Shown here: positions 23,226 to 34,373 of the stretch, piece after piece
Layout: each line of letters opens with the position of its first letter
Position numbering within the stretch: the stretch's first letter is position 1
NCBI GenBank assembly: GCA_016858145.1
Contig: JAEHOE010000197.1
Coordinates: 62,001 to 126,000, forward strand
Length of the DNA stretch: 64,000 nt
Reading direction: 5' to 3'
Source of the DNA: Edaphochlamys debaryana
Taxonomy: Eukaryota > Chlorophyta > Chlorophyceae > Chlamydomonadales
Program-made: the position numbers and the translations under genes
Notes under the pieces: generated by a model
Told to the model about the DNA's origin: nothing
Seen by the model: the letters and a program-made list of their open reading frames with translations, nothing else
Database searches by the model: none

Positions 23226-26200
23226 ATGGGGCGCAGGGGCATGAAAGGATTCCTCAAAGGACCAAAGGGTCACAAAGCCGACAGCTCTGACGACGAAGCG
23301 GCAGCCCCAGCGCCGGCGCCGGCACCCGAGGGCGGTGCGGATGCCGCGCCGAGCACCTCCAAGCCGGCCGCCGCTCCGCAGCCTGCCCAAGCCAAAGCGG
23401 CGGAGCCTAAGGTCGCTGCAGGGGGCGGTGGTGGCGGGAGCGACAGCGAGAGCGGCAGCGACGACGAGGGCGGCCACAAGGGCCCGGAGACGCGGGGGCA
23501 CATGCTGCAGCGACACAAGCGGGTGAGGCCAGGGGCGGCCCCTCTGGTCTGCCCGGCCTCTAACTTGGCCCCGCGCAACCATAGCTCTGCCCAAGGGGCT
23601 TGAGCGGGGTGGGCAGGGGCCAACTCTGACGCCGCTGGCGGCACCCAGAGCTCGCGCCCACAGCTCCAGAGATGGGCGCCTTGGGCCCGTGATCTGTGAT
23701 CTGGCGGGTCCCTGGGCAGCTGCACAGACAGCTGGTGTTTCTGGCATAGCCAAACTGTAGTGCACTTGCGCCACGTGTGCGGCTCGCCGACGTCAAGAGC
23801 CAGGGTCTGAGAGGCCAGCGCCCTGAGCGGGGAACCTGGCCGGTGTGTGCTCTCACCAAGACGCTACCCCAGTAACGCGCACTGGGCACAGGGGCGTGAC
23901 TCGTGCGCCCTGACTCTGACGACCGGAGCACTCTCCACGTCAGGGTCTGAGAGGCCAGGGCCCTGAGCGGGGAAAACGTCTGTGCTCTCACCTCCGCGCT
24001 ACCCCAGCAACGGCGTGACTCGTGCGCCCCGACTCGTGCGCCTTGACTGTGAATACCGGCGCACTCTCCACCTTCCGCGATCTGTGGCGGCCCTGCTCAA
24101 GCCCCCGCCTGCCCTCCTGCCGCCTCCGTGGCTCCCGCCCATTCCCATCCAGGAGTTGGCGGCTCACAAGAAGACGGTGCAGAAGCTGGGCAGCAAGAAG
24201 AAGGCGAGCGCGGGGGTGGGGCGGGGGTGACGGGGGGATACAGGGGAAGAGCGAGTGCAGGAGGGGATGGCGAGTGCAGTGGGGCGCAGGCGGGGGCAGA
24301 AGCTGGGTAGGAAGAAGGACGCAAGCGCGGGAGGAGAGGCGGGGGGCTCGAACGCAGGGAGAAGAGAGCAGTGAAGGCAGGAGGCGGACCCAGAAGCGGG
24401 GCGGAGAAGGGGGCACAGGGGCAGAGGTGCGAGGGGTGGCGGAGGCGGGGGCAGAAGCTGGGCAGCAAGAGGACGGCGAGCGCAGGGGGCCCAGGTTCGG
24501 GAAGGGGGTTGCAGCAGTGGGAGGAGTGGTGGGGGAGGGTGCCTCTAGGGGCATCGGGCCTGCAGAAATAACTCAGGTCCAACGCAAGAGGGAGGGGGAC
24601 TGGGAGGCCGCAGCCTTATGCCCGAGGCCAGCACCTGATATTGAGTTACCTGATGTCTTTTGATAGACCCCGCTCGCCCTCTACCCGGCAGGATGAGGCC
24701 GCAAAGCTGACGACCGAGATTGAGGCACGGCACGCACGCGAGCTTAAGGAGTTGGACGAGCGGGAGAAGGCGGCGGCGGCGGCTCCGCCAGCGGCGGCGG
24801 CGGCGGCAGCAGGGTCGGCGGCGGCGGCGGTGGCGGCGGAGGGCGCGGCGGAGCACCTTGGGGAGCTGGGCCTGGAGGGCGGGGATCATAAGGTGCGGCG
24901 GCACAAAACATGGGGTGGCGGCACTCGTGCTCGTGCCCCTCGTGGTTGCATGGGGCGGGGGCGGGGGTACCTACAGCCTGTGAAGAAGCGGCGGAAGGCA
25001 GCAAGCCTGGCAGGCGCTGCCCGACCCCCGCATGCCCGCCGGTGCCGTGTGCCCTGCAGAAGAGCAAGGCCGCCAAGCGGAGGGAGAAGCTGGAGAGGGA
25101 GGAGGTGAGCGTGCTGGGCTGCCGGTACCGTATGCAACGGGTCGGTTGCCTGCCCTGCCTGAGGCCCTGGCGTAGCAGCGTGTGTACTCCACCCACGTTG
25201 TGTGCACCTCAAGAAGAACCGACGGAGAACCAACCACCATCGCCTACACACACACCCCTGTACACCGCCCGTCTCAGCCGGGTTCTCTCTTTTTGCTGCT
25301 TTGGGTATACTAATCAGGGTCAGCACACACACCCCTGTCCCCCAGGCCGAGCGCGAGCAGCGCATCGCCCAGGAGCAGGCGGCCCTGGGCCCCAGCGACA
25401 AGGCGGTGGAGGAGGCGGCGCTGAGGGAGCTGCTGCGGCCGCACAGCCTGGGCATCCGGGAGATAAGGGTGGGTGGGCGGGGGTCTGCCAGCGGGTGGGG
25501 GCGGGATCAAGCGGCCTCGTGCATGGCACAGCCTGGGCATCCGGGAGACTCGGGTGGTTGGTGGCAGGGGCGATGCAGCGATTGAATGGGGGGTTTTCTT
25601 GGGCGAGTGGTCACGGGGAGTGGGCGCGGCGGGGAGACGTGGCAGCGCACGCTCGGGCCCAGGGGCGGAGCCGGGCTGAGGGGTGCGAAGCGTTGGCTGG
25701 GGTGTGACATGGAGCATGTCATGGGGTGGGGCGGGAGGGAAGACATTGCGGCCGGGAGGTACCCGTACGGTATGGCACACTGGGGACCCGGGCACAGGTG
25801 GAGGGGCGTGAGCGGCGGGGTAGGCGCCAAGCAACGACTGGGCACAGCCGCGTCAGCCATGACAGGCTGCAGCTTCCCTGGCTGCAGCACAGGCGCCCCA
25901 AGCCGTCGCGCCGCGCCCTTGCCTCCGCGCTTCCGCCCTTCCACCCCCCAAGCCGACGGGCACTGCCTGCAACGTAGGCACTCACCCAAAACATCCAATC
26001 CACGCCTCCATCCTCACAGGCCGACGGGCACTGCCTGTACCGCGCCGTGGAGGACCAGCTCACGCAGGCCGCGGGTGGCGGCGCCTCTGCGCCCCCGCCC
26101 GACTACCTGGCGCTGCGGCGGCTGGCGGCGGCGCACATCCGGGCGCACGCTGACGAGTTCAGCCCCTTCATCTACGACGAGGACGCGGGGGGGTCGCCCG

Positions 26201-27080
26201 GGGAGCAGGTGTGTGGATAGCAGGGGTGCGCCTCCTTGGGGGCAGGGGGGGGACGTGGGTTGAGTGAATGAGCCTATGCCATGGGACGAGGATGGGAGGG
26301 GCGGTCGCCGGACGAGGACGCGGCGGGGATGCCCGCGGAGCAGGTGGTGGTTAGCGGTGGATTGGGGCAGAGAGGGTGCGAAGTGCGTTGAGTGAAGTGG
26401 GATTCGGCGCGGCCGCTTGAGAGCAGGTGGGCCGACGCTTGCCTGCAGACGTGGTAGCGGTGGCAGAGAATGACACCGGCGTTCCGGAATGGCCCTGACC
26501 CTCGTGAGCCCTCGCCCAACCCCCCTACCTGCCCCTCCCTCAACACCCCTGCAAGCCCGTGCTGCCCCCCCCCTCCTCAGCTGGACGCTTACTGCGAGGA
26601 GCTTGAGTCCACCGCCGCGTGGGGCGGACAGCTGGAGTTGGGGGCGCTGGCGCAGGTGGGGGAGTGGGGGGATGGAGATGGCGACTTGAATGGGCGGACT
26701 GTATGGGCTGAATGGGCGGTGCATGTGGCGGGGTCCGTCGTCACGCTTAGCCCCGATCCTCACTCCCGCGACTCTTGACTCACTCTTGTCCCGCAACGCC
26801 CTGCCTCGCCCTGTCCCACCTCCCTCCCCCTCGCTTCCTTCACTCTCCAGCCCGCCGAACGATCACCCCCAACCCCCTGTCCGTCCCGCCTCTCGCCCCC
26901 CTTTTCCAGGCCCTGCGGCGCCAGGTCAAGGTGTTCACGCTGGGCATGCCCCCCGTCACCCTGGGCGACGAGCACGCAGCGGCAGGGGTGCTGACGCTGT
27001 GCTACCTGCGCCACGCGTTCGGGCTGGGGGAGCACTACAACAGCGTGGGGCCGCTGGGGGCGGAGGCGGAGGAGGCGTGA
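23226..27080 (+). CDS. OTUD6B: OTU-family deubiquitinase, OTUD6 type
   Basis: Eight exons with matching phase: 23226-23522, 24153-24203, 24692-24892, 25060-25104, 25346-25468, 26020-26208, 26581-26655, 26910-27080; 383 residues. The N-terminal third is low-complexity (acidic, Ala/Pro/Gly), then a charged coiled-coil-like stretch (HKKTVQKLGSKKKDEAAKL, KRREKLEREEAEREQRIAQE) typical of OTUD6. The OTU domain begins at about residue 236 with LGIREIRADGHCLYRAVEDQ: Asp241 and nucleophile Cys244. The catalytic His369 is in GEHYNSVGPL at the C-terminus. OTUD6B cleaves ubiquitin from proteins and has been linked to translation initiation factors. The protein is longer than animal OTUD6B because of an alanine tract (about residues 138-165). 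The second intron starts with GC (24204). Start ATG is the first in frame and follows CCAAA. Confidence 0.92.
23760..24075. repeat. Tandem duplication in OTUD6 intron 1
   Basis: A block beginning CAGGGTCTGAGAGGCCAG and running through CCCTGAGCGGGGAA, TGTGCTCTCACC, GCTACCCCAG and CGTGACTCGTGCGCCC occurs twice, around 23800 and 23940, with a period near 140 bases. It is intronic. Confidence 0.7.
24176..24490 (+). repeat. Threefold splice-donor repeat in OTUD6 intron 2
   Basis: The end of exon 2 (GCAGAAGCTGGGCAGCAAGA, then AGAAG and GCGAGCGCGGG) is repeated at 24296-24331 and 24451-24487. The copies keep the length and the GCGAGC/GCAAGC donor-like bases. They are separated by GGGGGCAGG-type filler. 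Confidence 0.8.
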
Positions 27081-28215
27081 GGGCGCGGACGAGGTGGCGA
27101 GGGGTGGCGAGCGGGGTTTCGCTTGGGAGGCCGGGGGCTGCCGATAAGGTGAAGGGGATGGGTTTGGTGGGGCCTATCGGGGGCCGCGTGCGAGTTAGGG
27201 CGCTGCGGACAAGGTGGAGGATGAGAAGGGGCTGAGGTCGGAGCTGCGAGCGGGGCACGCTGTTGTGTGACCGACAGTCATGCATGCAATGGTGCAGCGA
27301 GCGCAGGGCGCGGACCGCATGAAGTGATGGCTTGCTTAAGTTGCTTTCAAGGGTCGAGCTGAACTTGCGGACATGCGGAGGCCGGAGCCTGGGCCAAACC
27401 ACTGAGCTGCGCAGCGGCCAAGGCTGTGTGTGAAGTGTGGAGTGCAAGTGAAGCGGTGCCTAACAATTTGGACGAGCAAAGGCCGAACTACACTGGGAAC
27501 AGTGTCTGCTGAGACGCCGAGGCCGGAGCCTGGGCCAAACAAGGAGTCTGGCAGGTGGCACAGCTGGGTACAGCTCGGGGCACAAGGGCTGAGCCCGCAG
27601 GCCCAAACCCCCCACCCGATCAGCTACCCCACGTATCTTCCTCTTCCCAATCGTCCAAAGCCCCCGGTGGCGCGCGCTCATTCACCTAGGGCAGGGCACG
27701 CGGCCTGGGCCGTTTGCGCTCACTCAAAGGCCCACACCTAGCTCACGCCTAGTCCAGCCCCGCCAGGCTCAATCGCAATGCCCCACTTTTGCCCCTTCTG
27801 CACCTCCGCACAACCCCTTTCTTCGTTCTCTCCATCGGCGCCATCCAGCCAGATGCATGCACAACGCGTCTTCACCACCCGAGGAGCCAGCTTGGCTCTG
27901 CTGCGTTGAACGTTCGACAAGCCCGCGTCCAATTGAGAACCACGGGGCCCAGACCAATTACCCCTGCCCTGGCGCAAGCCCTCTCTACCACCTCGCCAAG
28001 CGTTAAGAATCCCAGCGCCGCTCAGGAACCCACCAGGACATGCATGGCATCATTCATTATCCAGCCTTTGACTTAGCAAGCCCCATAGGTCACAGAGATT
28101 GCGGCTTCATCCTGCATCTCAGCATCTCGCCCTAGTCGGTCAAGAAACTTACCGAGAAACTTACCGAACGGGCACTTCTCATCCTCCCACCGGGCCGTGG
28201 CCCCACGTATGTACT
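27081..28215. other. Intergenic between OTUD6 and LRR copy E
   Basis: This is the shared 3' flank of two convergent genes. A short imperfect duplication, GAGGCCGGAGCCTGGGCCAA, occurs at about 27377 and 27519. I see no gene. Confidence 0.4.
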
Positions 28216-30199
28216 TCATCCGTAGGTGGTGATCTGCAGCTTGTGGGTGTCAACCCCCAAGCGACCTAGCTCGTCTCCCAACGACGCCACAATCGAGCGC
28301 AGCTGTGCAGCGAGTGCCTCGTCCAGGCCTTCGATGTAGTAGAGCGTCGCATACACGCTCCTGCCCGCCCAGCGGTCGTCGGAGCACAGCGCTAGCAGCG
28401 CACCCCGGGCCTCGAGGGGCTCGCACACTCGACGCGCGCCCTCGGCTCCAGTGACCCAGAAGTCGCAGTCCAAGGCGAGAAAGCCAAGGCTGGGGAGCCG
28501 CGCGAGTCGGGGCAGCGCAGAGACGGGGTAGGATGTGCACACGAGCTCGAGGGTCTGCAGGTGGAGTTCGCGCGGAGAAAGCTGTGGTTAGACGAGAAGA
28601 GCACAGGGCACACACTCGTCAGTACCCACACGCACGGAACAGCGGGAGATTGAGGATTGCGTTCGTTCCCAGACAACCCTCGCTTGCCCCCAACAACCCA
28701 CGGTCATATGTGCGCTCACCTGAAGCGACGAACACCGAGACAGCGTGTCCATGTCCTGGTGGGATAGGGCGATGCTTTGCAGTGTCAGCCTCGTCACGCC
28801 CAGTTTCGCCACCGCCTCCAGCCAGGGCGCGTGGTTGCGCCTGCCGGGGCCCACCTCCGCCTGCCCGCCCACGGGCTGGATGCGAATGCCAGCTGCACTG
28901 ACGCGAAGCGCCGCCTTCTCGACCCCCATGCCCCGCATCACACCCACGGCCCGGCACAGGGCTACCTCCGCCTCGGGCAGAAGGGCCCCGTCCTCGCCAT
29001 ACTGCCTCCCAAGAGCGAGGCGTACGTCCCAGCGGGCGAGCGCCTTGGCGGCACGAAGTGCGGGCAGCACCTCCGGCGGCTGCCTGGTGAGCATAAGCTC
29101 GCGCAGCTGGGGCGGCAGGTCCCAGGTGCGGCCCGCAGCGCCTGCTGCCAACCCGGCCGGCGCACACAGGTCCAAGCACTCCAAGCGCGTCAGGCGTGCG
29201 AGGCTGGAAAGGCTTGAGGCGTCAAGGGTTGCGTCTGCCGCCGTCAGGTCCGCGAGGCGGGTCAGGCCCGACAGGCCCACGTCAGCAGGGAGGACGCCGG
29301 GGAGGCTGAAGCTGAGGCACGTCAGGGCCGTCAGCGACGGGACGAGGGCGCTCAGGACGGAGGGCGTCGTACGACCGAGCCGAAGGGTCTTGAGACCCAC
29401 CAGCGCAACGAAGGGCTCGGCAAGCACTGGCTGCCTGAGCTTGAAGTCAAGTTGCAAGAAGCGCAGCTGTCTGAAGCCCTGTAGCGAGGTCGCAAGGATG
29501 GGTGGAAGGGGCGTGCAATCTGACGGGGCGGTCCCGGGCCTGGTGATGTTAAGGTCCGTCAGATGCGGCAGGAGCGGCAGGGACACCTCGCCCGTGACAT
29601 CAGCCGTCCCTAGCAGCTGCTGCAGCGAGGAGGCCAGCGCCTCGTCCACGCCGGCTGCGTTCCAGACAGTGAGGGTCCTCAGCTGCGGGAAGGCCCTGGC
29701 CACGAGCACAGCTCCACGAGCACAGCTCCCGTGTGGGAAGAGGCGTCAGGCGGGAGACGTCCACGAAGAGCTGCAACAGCCGGAGCCTGTGAGGAGAGGG
29801 GCAACCGTGGTGTGAGACTGAGACTGCCGTGGACCTCCGGCGCGAACAAGAGTAGCGTGGCGAAGGGGCAAGGGGGTTCTGCGTCCGGCACACTACCTCA
29901 CCCGTGGCTTTGCTGAGTTAGGAGCTGAGCGTTCTCGACGTCCACATAGACCGTCGCTGGCCGGCAGCCGCGAGATAGCAGGCCACGCAGGGAGGATTCC
30001 TGCTTCTTGATCTCATCCTCGTCCTCGTGGCATCGAGACCGCAGCTCCTGAGCCTGGATATCGTACGCAGCACGCGTCTCGCGACTGAGCAGACGGACAA
30101 CGCCGCGGTCGCTTTCGGGGCCAGAATGCGCGGGAGCAGGTTGCGGTCCGTGAGCAGCGCTGCAAGCCCACTAGAGCTCATCCTCGCAGCACGAGCCAT
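28216..30199 (-). pseudogene. F-box-like/LRR protein, copy E (frameshifted)
   Basis: Paralogue of intact copy G. The first exon (ATG at 30199) reads SSGLAALLTDRNLLPRILAP and then loses frame: 10 bases present in copy F (after ILAQLPD) are missing. The second exon starts RLLQLFVDVSRLTPLPTREL, then has a 14-base tandem duplication of GAGCTGTGCTCGTG next to a deletion. It re-enters frame at ARAFPQLRTLTVW and stays open through several LRRs (LRFLQLDFKLRQPVLAEPFV) to the donor near 28720. The last exon ends RLGVDTHKLQITTYG with TGA at 28216. At least two frameshifts make this a likely pseudogene. Confidence 0.65.
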
Positions 30200-30373
30200 G
30201 CTTATGGTGGTGCAGGATGATGAAGGGCTCAGCAGACAAGTCGATCGCCAAGTTGCTTTGCCAACACCAGGAAGCTGCGAGACTATTGTTGTCGCATGCA
30301 GTATGTAAGTTCTCGAAGTGACGGTGCGTCGAGTTGTGCCGGCAGGTGTGGACAGCACCTCAGCCGGTGACAA

Positions 30374-31007
30374 ATGGATCCCTGATCCCCTGCGCCCTGC
30401 CCTCTGCGCGTGCCGCTGCTAGGCTGCATAGCCCTCTCGCGTAGCGGCAGCGGCTACGTCGACGCGCTCGGCTCGTCGGCTGCATCCCCCGGCGTCGTCA
30501 TGGCATGGCGGGTGAGGAGGCCAGGCTGCCGTGCCCATTCAGTCAGGCTGATTCAGCCCATCCCGTTCTCCTGCCCCGGTTCCCGGCCCACGATTCAGCC
30601 TATCCCGCCCGTTTGCATGGACTGGGGCCAGAACCCCCCAAGCCTCCCGAGGCCCCATTCCATCTGGCTCGTACCCCAAGGGCCCCTATCACAGCCACAT
30701 AGTTAGGGCCGGCCCCCTTGAGCCCTCCTGAAGTCCCGATCAGAGTCAAGGTACCGTCGGGCACGTTTGCCAACACGAACCCGCTTTCCCCTTCATCTAA
30801 ACCCCGCGCACAACCGCCCCGTAATGCACGCGGGCTGACACCTTAAGCCACCTCGCTGGGAGCCCAACGCCAGTTTGCATCACGGCAGTATTGCAAGCCC
30901 CCAAGCACCGTCCAGCAACCCACAAGCAATTCACTCCATGGATATCAACGGCCGGGCCGCCCCATGCACGTTTCACGCACAGGAGGCAACCCGCATCCTG
31001 TCCCCTG
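30374..31007. other. Spacer between LRR copies E and F, no gene seen
   Basis: CG-rich sequence with imperfect CAGCCCATCCCG-like repeats near 30550-30615. I see no gene and no orphan exon like those beside copies C and F. Confidence 0.4.
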
Positions 31008-32943
31008 TCACTCGTACGCCTGCACCTGCAGCCTGCCCCCGTCCACCCCCAGGAGCCGCAGCTGCTTCTGCAGGAACGCCACCGCCGACGCCAGCTTTGC
31101 TTTGACCTCGTCGCTCAAAGCGTTGTCATGGTGCAAGGACACCTCCACCTGCCTGCCCGCCCAGCGGTCGTCGGAGCACAGCGCCAGCAGCGCGCCCCGG
31201 GCCTCGGGCGGGTCACGCAGGGACGTCTTTCCGGCTTTCTCCTTCACCCAGGAATCGCAGTCCAGTCTGAGCCGGGTGAGGTTGGGGAGTCGGGCCAGTC
31301 GGGGCAGCGCGGCGGCGGGGTACGAAGAGTAATCGAGCTCGAGGGTCTACAAGGGGTAAATGAGAAGAGCGGGGTGACTTGGCGAGCCCAATATAACCCG
31401 GAACAGGGGCCCCAGGGTGACTTGGCGAGCCCTTGGCGAGCCCTCATAACCGACAGGAGCCAGGGTTCCAAAGTCCAAGCCGCCCAGCTGCCCAGTTCTG
31501 TGTGCGCGCACCTCGAGGGTCGTGCACCGAGACAGCGTCTCCATGTCCTGGTGGGACAGGGCCATGCCGTCCAGCTCCAGCGACGACACGCCCGCCTGCC
31601 GGACCGCCTCAAGCCAGGGCGCATGGTTGCGCCGGCCGGGGCCCACCTCCGCAGCACCGCCCACCGGAAGCAAGTAGGTCTCCGTCGTAATGGAGATCGC
31701 TGTAGCTCTTGACGCCATACCCCCTGCCACCCCCACGGCTCGGCACAGGGCCGCCTCCGCCTCGGGGAGCAGGGCGCTGTCCCCTCCACAGTGCGTCCCC
31801 GCCTTCAAGGCGAGTCGCGCTTCCCATCGAGCAAGCTCGCCGGGGGCACAAAGCGCCGGCAGCGCCTCCGGAGGCTGGTCGGTGAGCTTCAGCTCCGCCA
31901 GCTGGGGCGGCAGGTCCCAGGTGCGGCCCGCGGGGAAGTTGGGCGGAGTGCACAGCGAGTCACACTCCAACCTCGTCAGGCGGATGAATTGCGTGAGGCT
32001 GGACACGTCCAGAGTCGCGTCTGCCGCTGTCAGCAGCTCAAGTCATTCAGGGCTGTCAGTGAAGGGAGGAGAGCGCCCAGGGAGGAGGCGCTCACTTCGC
32101 CGAGTTCCAGGGACTTGAGCCCCACCAGCCCGGCAAGGGGCTCTGCAAGCGCTGCATCCGTGAGGTTAAAGTCCAGCCGCAGCCCACGGATCTGGGTGGC
32201 GCCCCGCAGGCAGGCCGCCAGGACAGGCGGCAGAGGCGTGAAGTCCGGCACTGACACATCCAGCCAAGTGATGCCAAGGGCGTCGAGGGAAGGCAGGAGC
32301 GGCTGGCAAGCCGCCTCCGCGCCCCCCCCGCCAGCCAAGCCCAAAAGCTGCTGGAGCGCCATAACCACAGCTCCCTCCAAGCCGGCTGCATGCCATATCT
32401 GAAGGCTTCGAAGCTGCGGGAACGCGCTGGCCAGGAGACCCGGCGCTGCCGCGGATGCGAGCACGCCGGCGTCGATGTACAGCTTTTTCGTGGGCAGCGG
32501 CGCCAAGCGGGGCACGTCCGCGAAGACCCTCAGCAGCCAAAGCCTGCGAGAGAGAGGAAGGGGGGGTCAGCGCTGAAGACCGTGAAGAGGCGTGGCGGGT
32601 GTGGTTGAGCGGGGGCGCTGGGGTCAGCACCGGAACTATCCTCTGCTGAACCAATATTTGTCTGTGCTCGACGTCCACGTAAACTTCCGCTGGCCTGCAG
32701 CCGCGGGAGAGAACTCAGCGCAGGGAGGACAACTGCTTGGTGATGTTGTCCTCGTCCTCGTGGCAGCGAGCGCACAGCTTTGAGGCCTGGATGTCATGTG
32801 CAGCGCGAGTCGCATGGCTCAGCAGCCGAACAACGCCGCGGTCGCCTTTGTCGGGGAGCTGGGCCAGAATGCGCGGGAGCAGGTTGCCGACCGTGAGCAA
32901 CGCGACGAGTCCGCCTCGGCCTAGTACTGTGAGCAACTTCCAT
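31008..32943 (-). pseudogene. F-box-like/LRR protein, copy F (frameshifts and stop)
   Basis: The first exon resembles copy G (LPDKGDRGVVRLLSHATRAA). It has one extra base after the ATG region relative to G, and a TGA where G and D have Gly in the RG(I/L)L(A/S)RGCRP motif. The second exon (RVFADVPRLAPLPTKKLYID ... LASLVGLKSLELGE-like LRRs) lost about 60 bases near 32045, where copy G encodes RFSLPGVLRPDAGLSSLTRL, and this shifts frame. Later parts are well preserved: TWDLPPQLAELKLTDQPPEA, GPGRRNHAPWLEAVRQAGVS, and an end at GRLQVQAYE with TGA. Confidence 0.7.
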
Positions 32944-33297
32944 TCTCAGGTAGCGGTAGGCGCTGCAAGGTTGCTCGGCGAGCCGATGGTGGCTGGGGAG
33001 GCTGTGTGCGGTCTCCGTTCAACACCTATGTCGTGTGAGGAGCAACTGTGGTCATTGTCGGGAGTAGGAATAAGCGGGCCAGACACACGGCAACCTTGAC
33101 CCAACTGCGCCCATTCCGCGCTTCCTCCCTGTGCCTCCCTCCTCTCCCTCGCGCCACTTCCTCCGCCCTTCCCATCCTCTTGCCCCTCGATCCCTCCCCT
33201 ACTGCAGCCTCTATGTTCCCCTCCCCGACCCTCTCCCTCCCCCCCTCCCCGACCCTCTCCCTCCCCCCCTCCCCGACCCTCTCCCTCCCCCCCTCCC
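32944..33297. repeat. Spacer with CT-rich microsatellite
   Basis: A pyrimidine-rich run (CCCTCCCCCCCTCCCCGACC units, 33215-33300) parallels the run beside the real dehydrogenase (37220-37390). Both are preceded by TCGCGCCACTTCCTCCGCCC. It is part of the duplicated unit. Confidence 0.6.
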
Positions 33298-33540
33298 CTA
33301 CTGCGGCCTGAGGCTGCCCAGCCCCCCGTCCACGCCCAGCACCTGCCCCGTCACGAACGCGTTGCCCGGGCTCAGCAGGAACTCCAGCGCCGCCGCCACC
33401 TCGCCCGGCTCGCCCACCCGCTTGAGCGCGTGCATGGCCTCCGAGGCCTTGAGCGAGGCGGGGCTGGACGTGATGCAGCCCGCGAGGGGCGTGCGAGTGA
33501 GGCCGGGGGCAACGCAGTTGACGCCGATGTCCATCGGGCA
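33298..33540 (-). pseudogene. Orphan copy of the last exon of the short-chain dehydrogenase
   Basis: It encodes GVNCVAPGLTRTPLAGCITS through EVAAALEFLLSPGNAFVTGQ and ends LGVDGGLGSLRPQ with the stop, nearly identical to 37390-37630. Homology ends just before VNCVAPG, where the real exon reads PKNIR and this one PMDIG with unrelated DNA beyond. No other dehydrogenase exon is nearby. It sits beside LRR copy F as the real exon sits beside LRR copy G. Confidence 0.85.
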
Positions 33541-34373
33541 GAGCGTCAGGCCTCTCATCTTGCGCGAGATCTCAGGCCACTCACTCCACGGCATTAACGA
33601 GCAACTTCCGAGACGGAGAGCAGCAAGCCTCTCATTATGATCAAGCACTCCCTGCACCTTTCAACCTGTTTCACCCGTGGCTAAGAGCTGGCACCGCCAA
33701 CTGCAACCTCTCGGCCTGCCTGGTCCCTCCTGAGTGCAGGGAGGTGCAGGGCCAAAGTGCGGTGAAATGTTCCGTCGCATGAGATAATTCCTGAATGCCT
33801 GACCTAAGCTGCATGCCCCGCAATCGTCCCACCTGTCGCTAGCCCTATGGTTCAGCTTGAACAGGCAACACCTTTGGACCCCCACGGAGGCGGGAAAGTA
33901 TCTACAACACGCAGCCGCCACCTCACCCTGGCCCCGCAGCCCAAGCGTCAGTCAGCGTGGACCCCATGCATACACCCCTTCCCCGTCTGCTGAGTTGGTA
34001 CCACAATCTGCAGTTGCACCTAGACCCCCACGCTCGGACGCTTCCCGCTGACCGCGCCAAGCACCGCCCCTGGAGCCCCAGTATCAACCAAAACAAGCAC
34101 TCGTCTTGCCCAACGCAGCATCGCCTCAACTTCCATTCCCGCGTGCAGACGCTCCCCTACGCACACACCTCGCTTCTATTACACACGGGACACACGCTGG
34201 CCGCACTCCTCCCAAAGCACTGCAGGGCGTGGGTGTCAGGCCTGGGCCTGCCTGGACTGCATGAAAGCGATGTACAGACCCGGCTCACAGCGGCCGCCAA
34301 CCACGCCTGCCAACCACCCCTGCCCGCGAAGCCTGGCCACGGCCCAACAGCACGGCCCACGGACACGGGTCCC
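33541..34373. other. Spacer upstream of orphan exon, no gene seen
   Basis: Sequence between the orphan dehydrogenase exon and the 3' end of LRR copy G. I see no splice-supported coding sequence. Confidence 0.4.
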
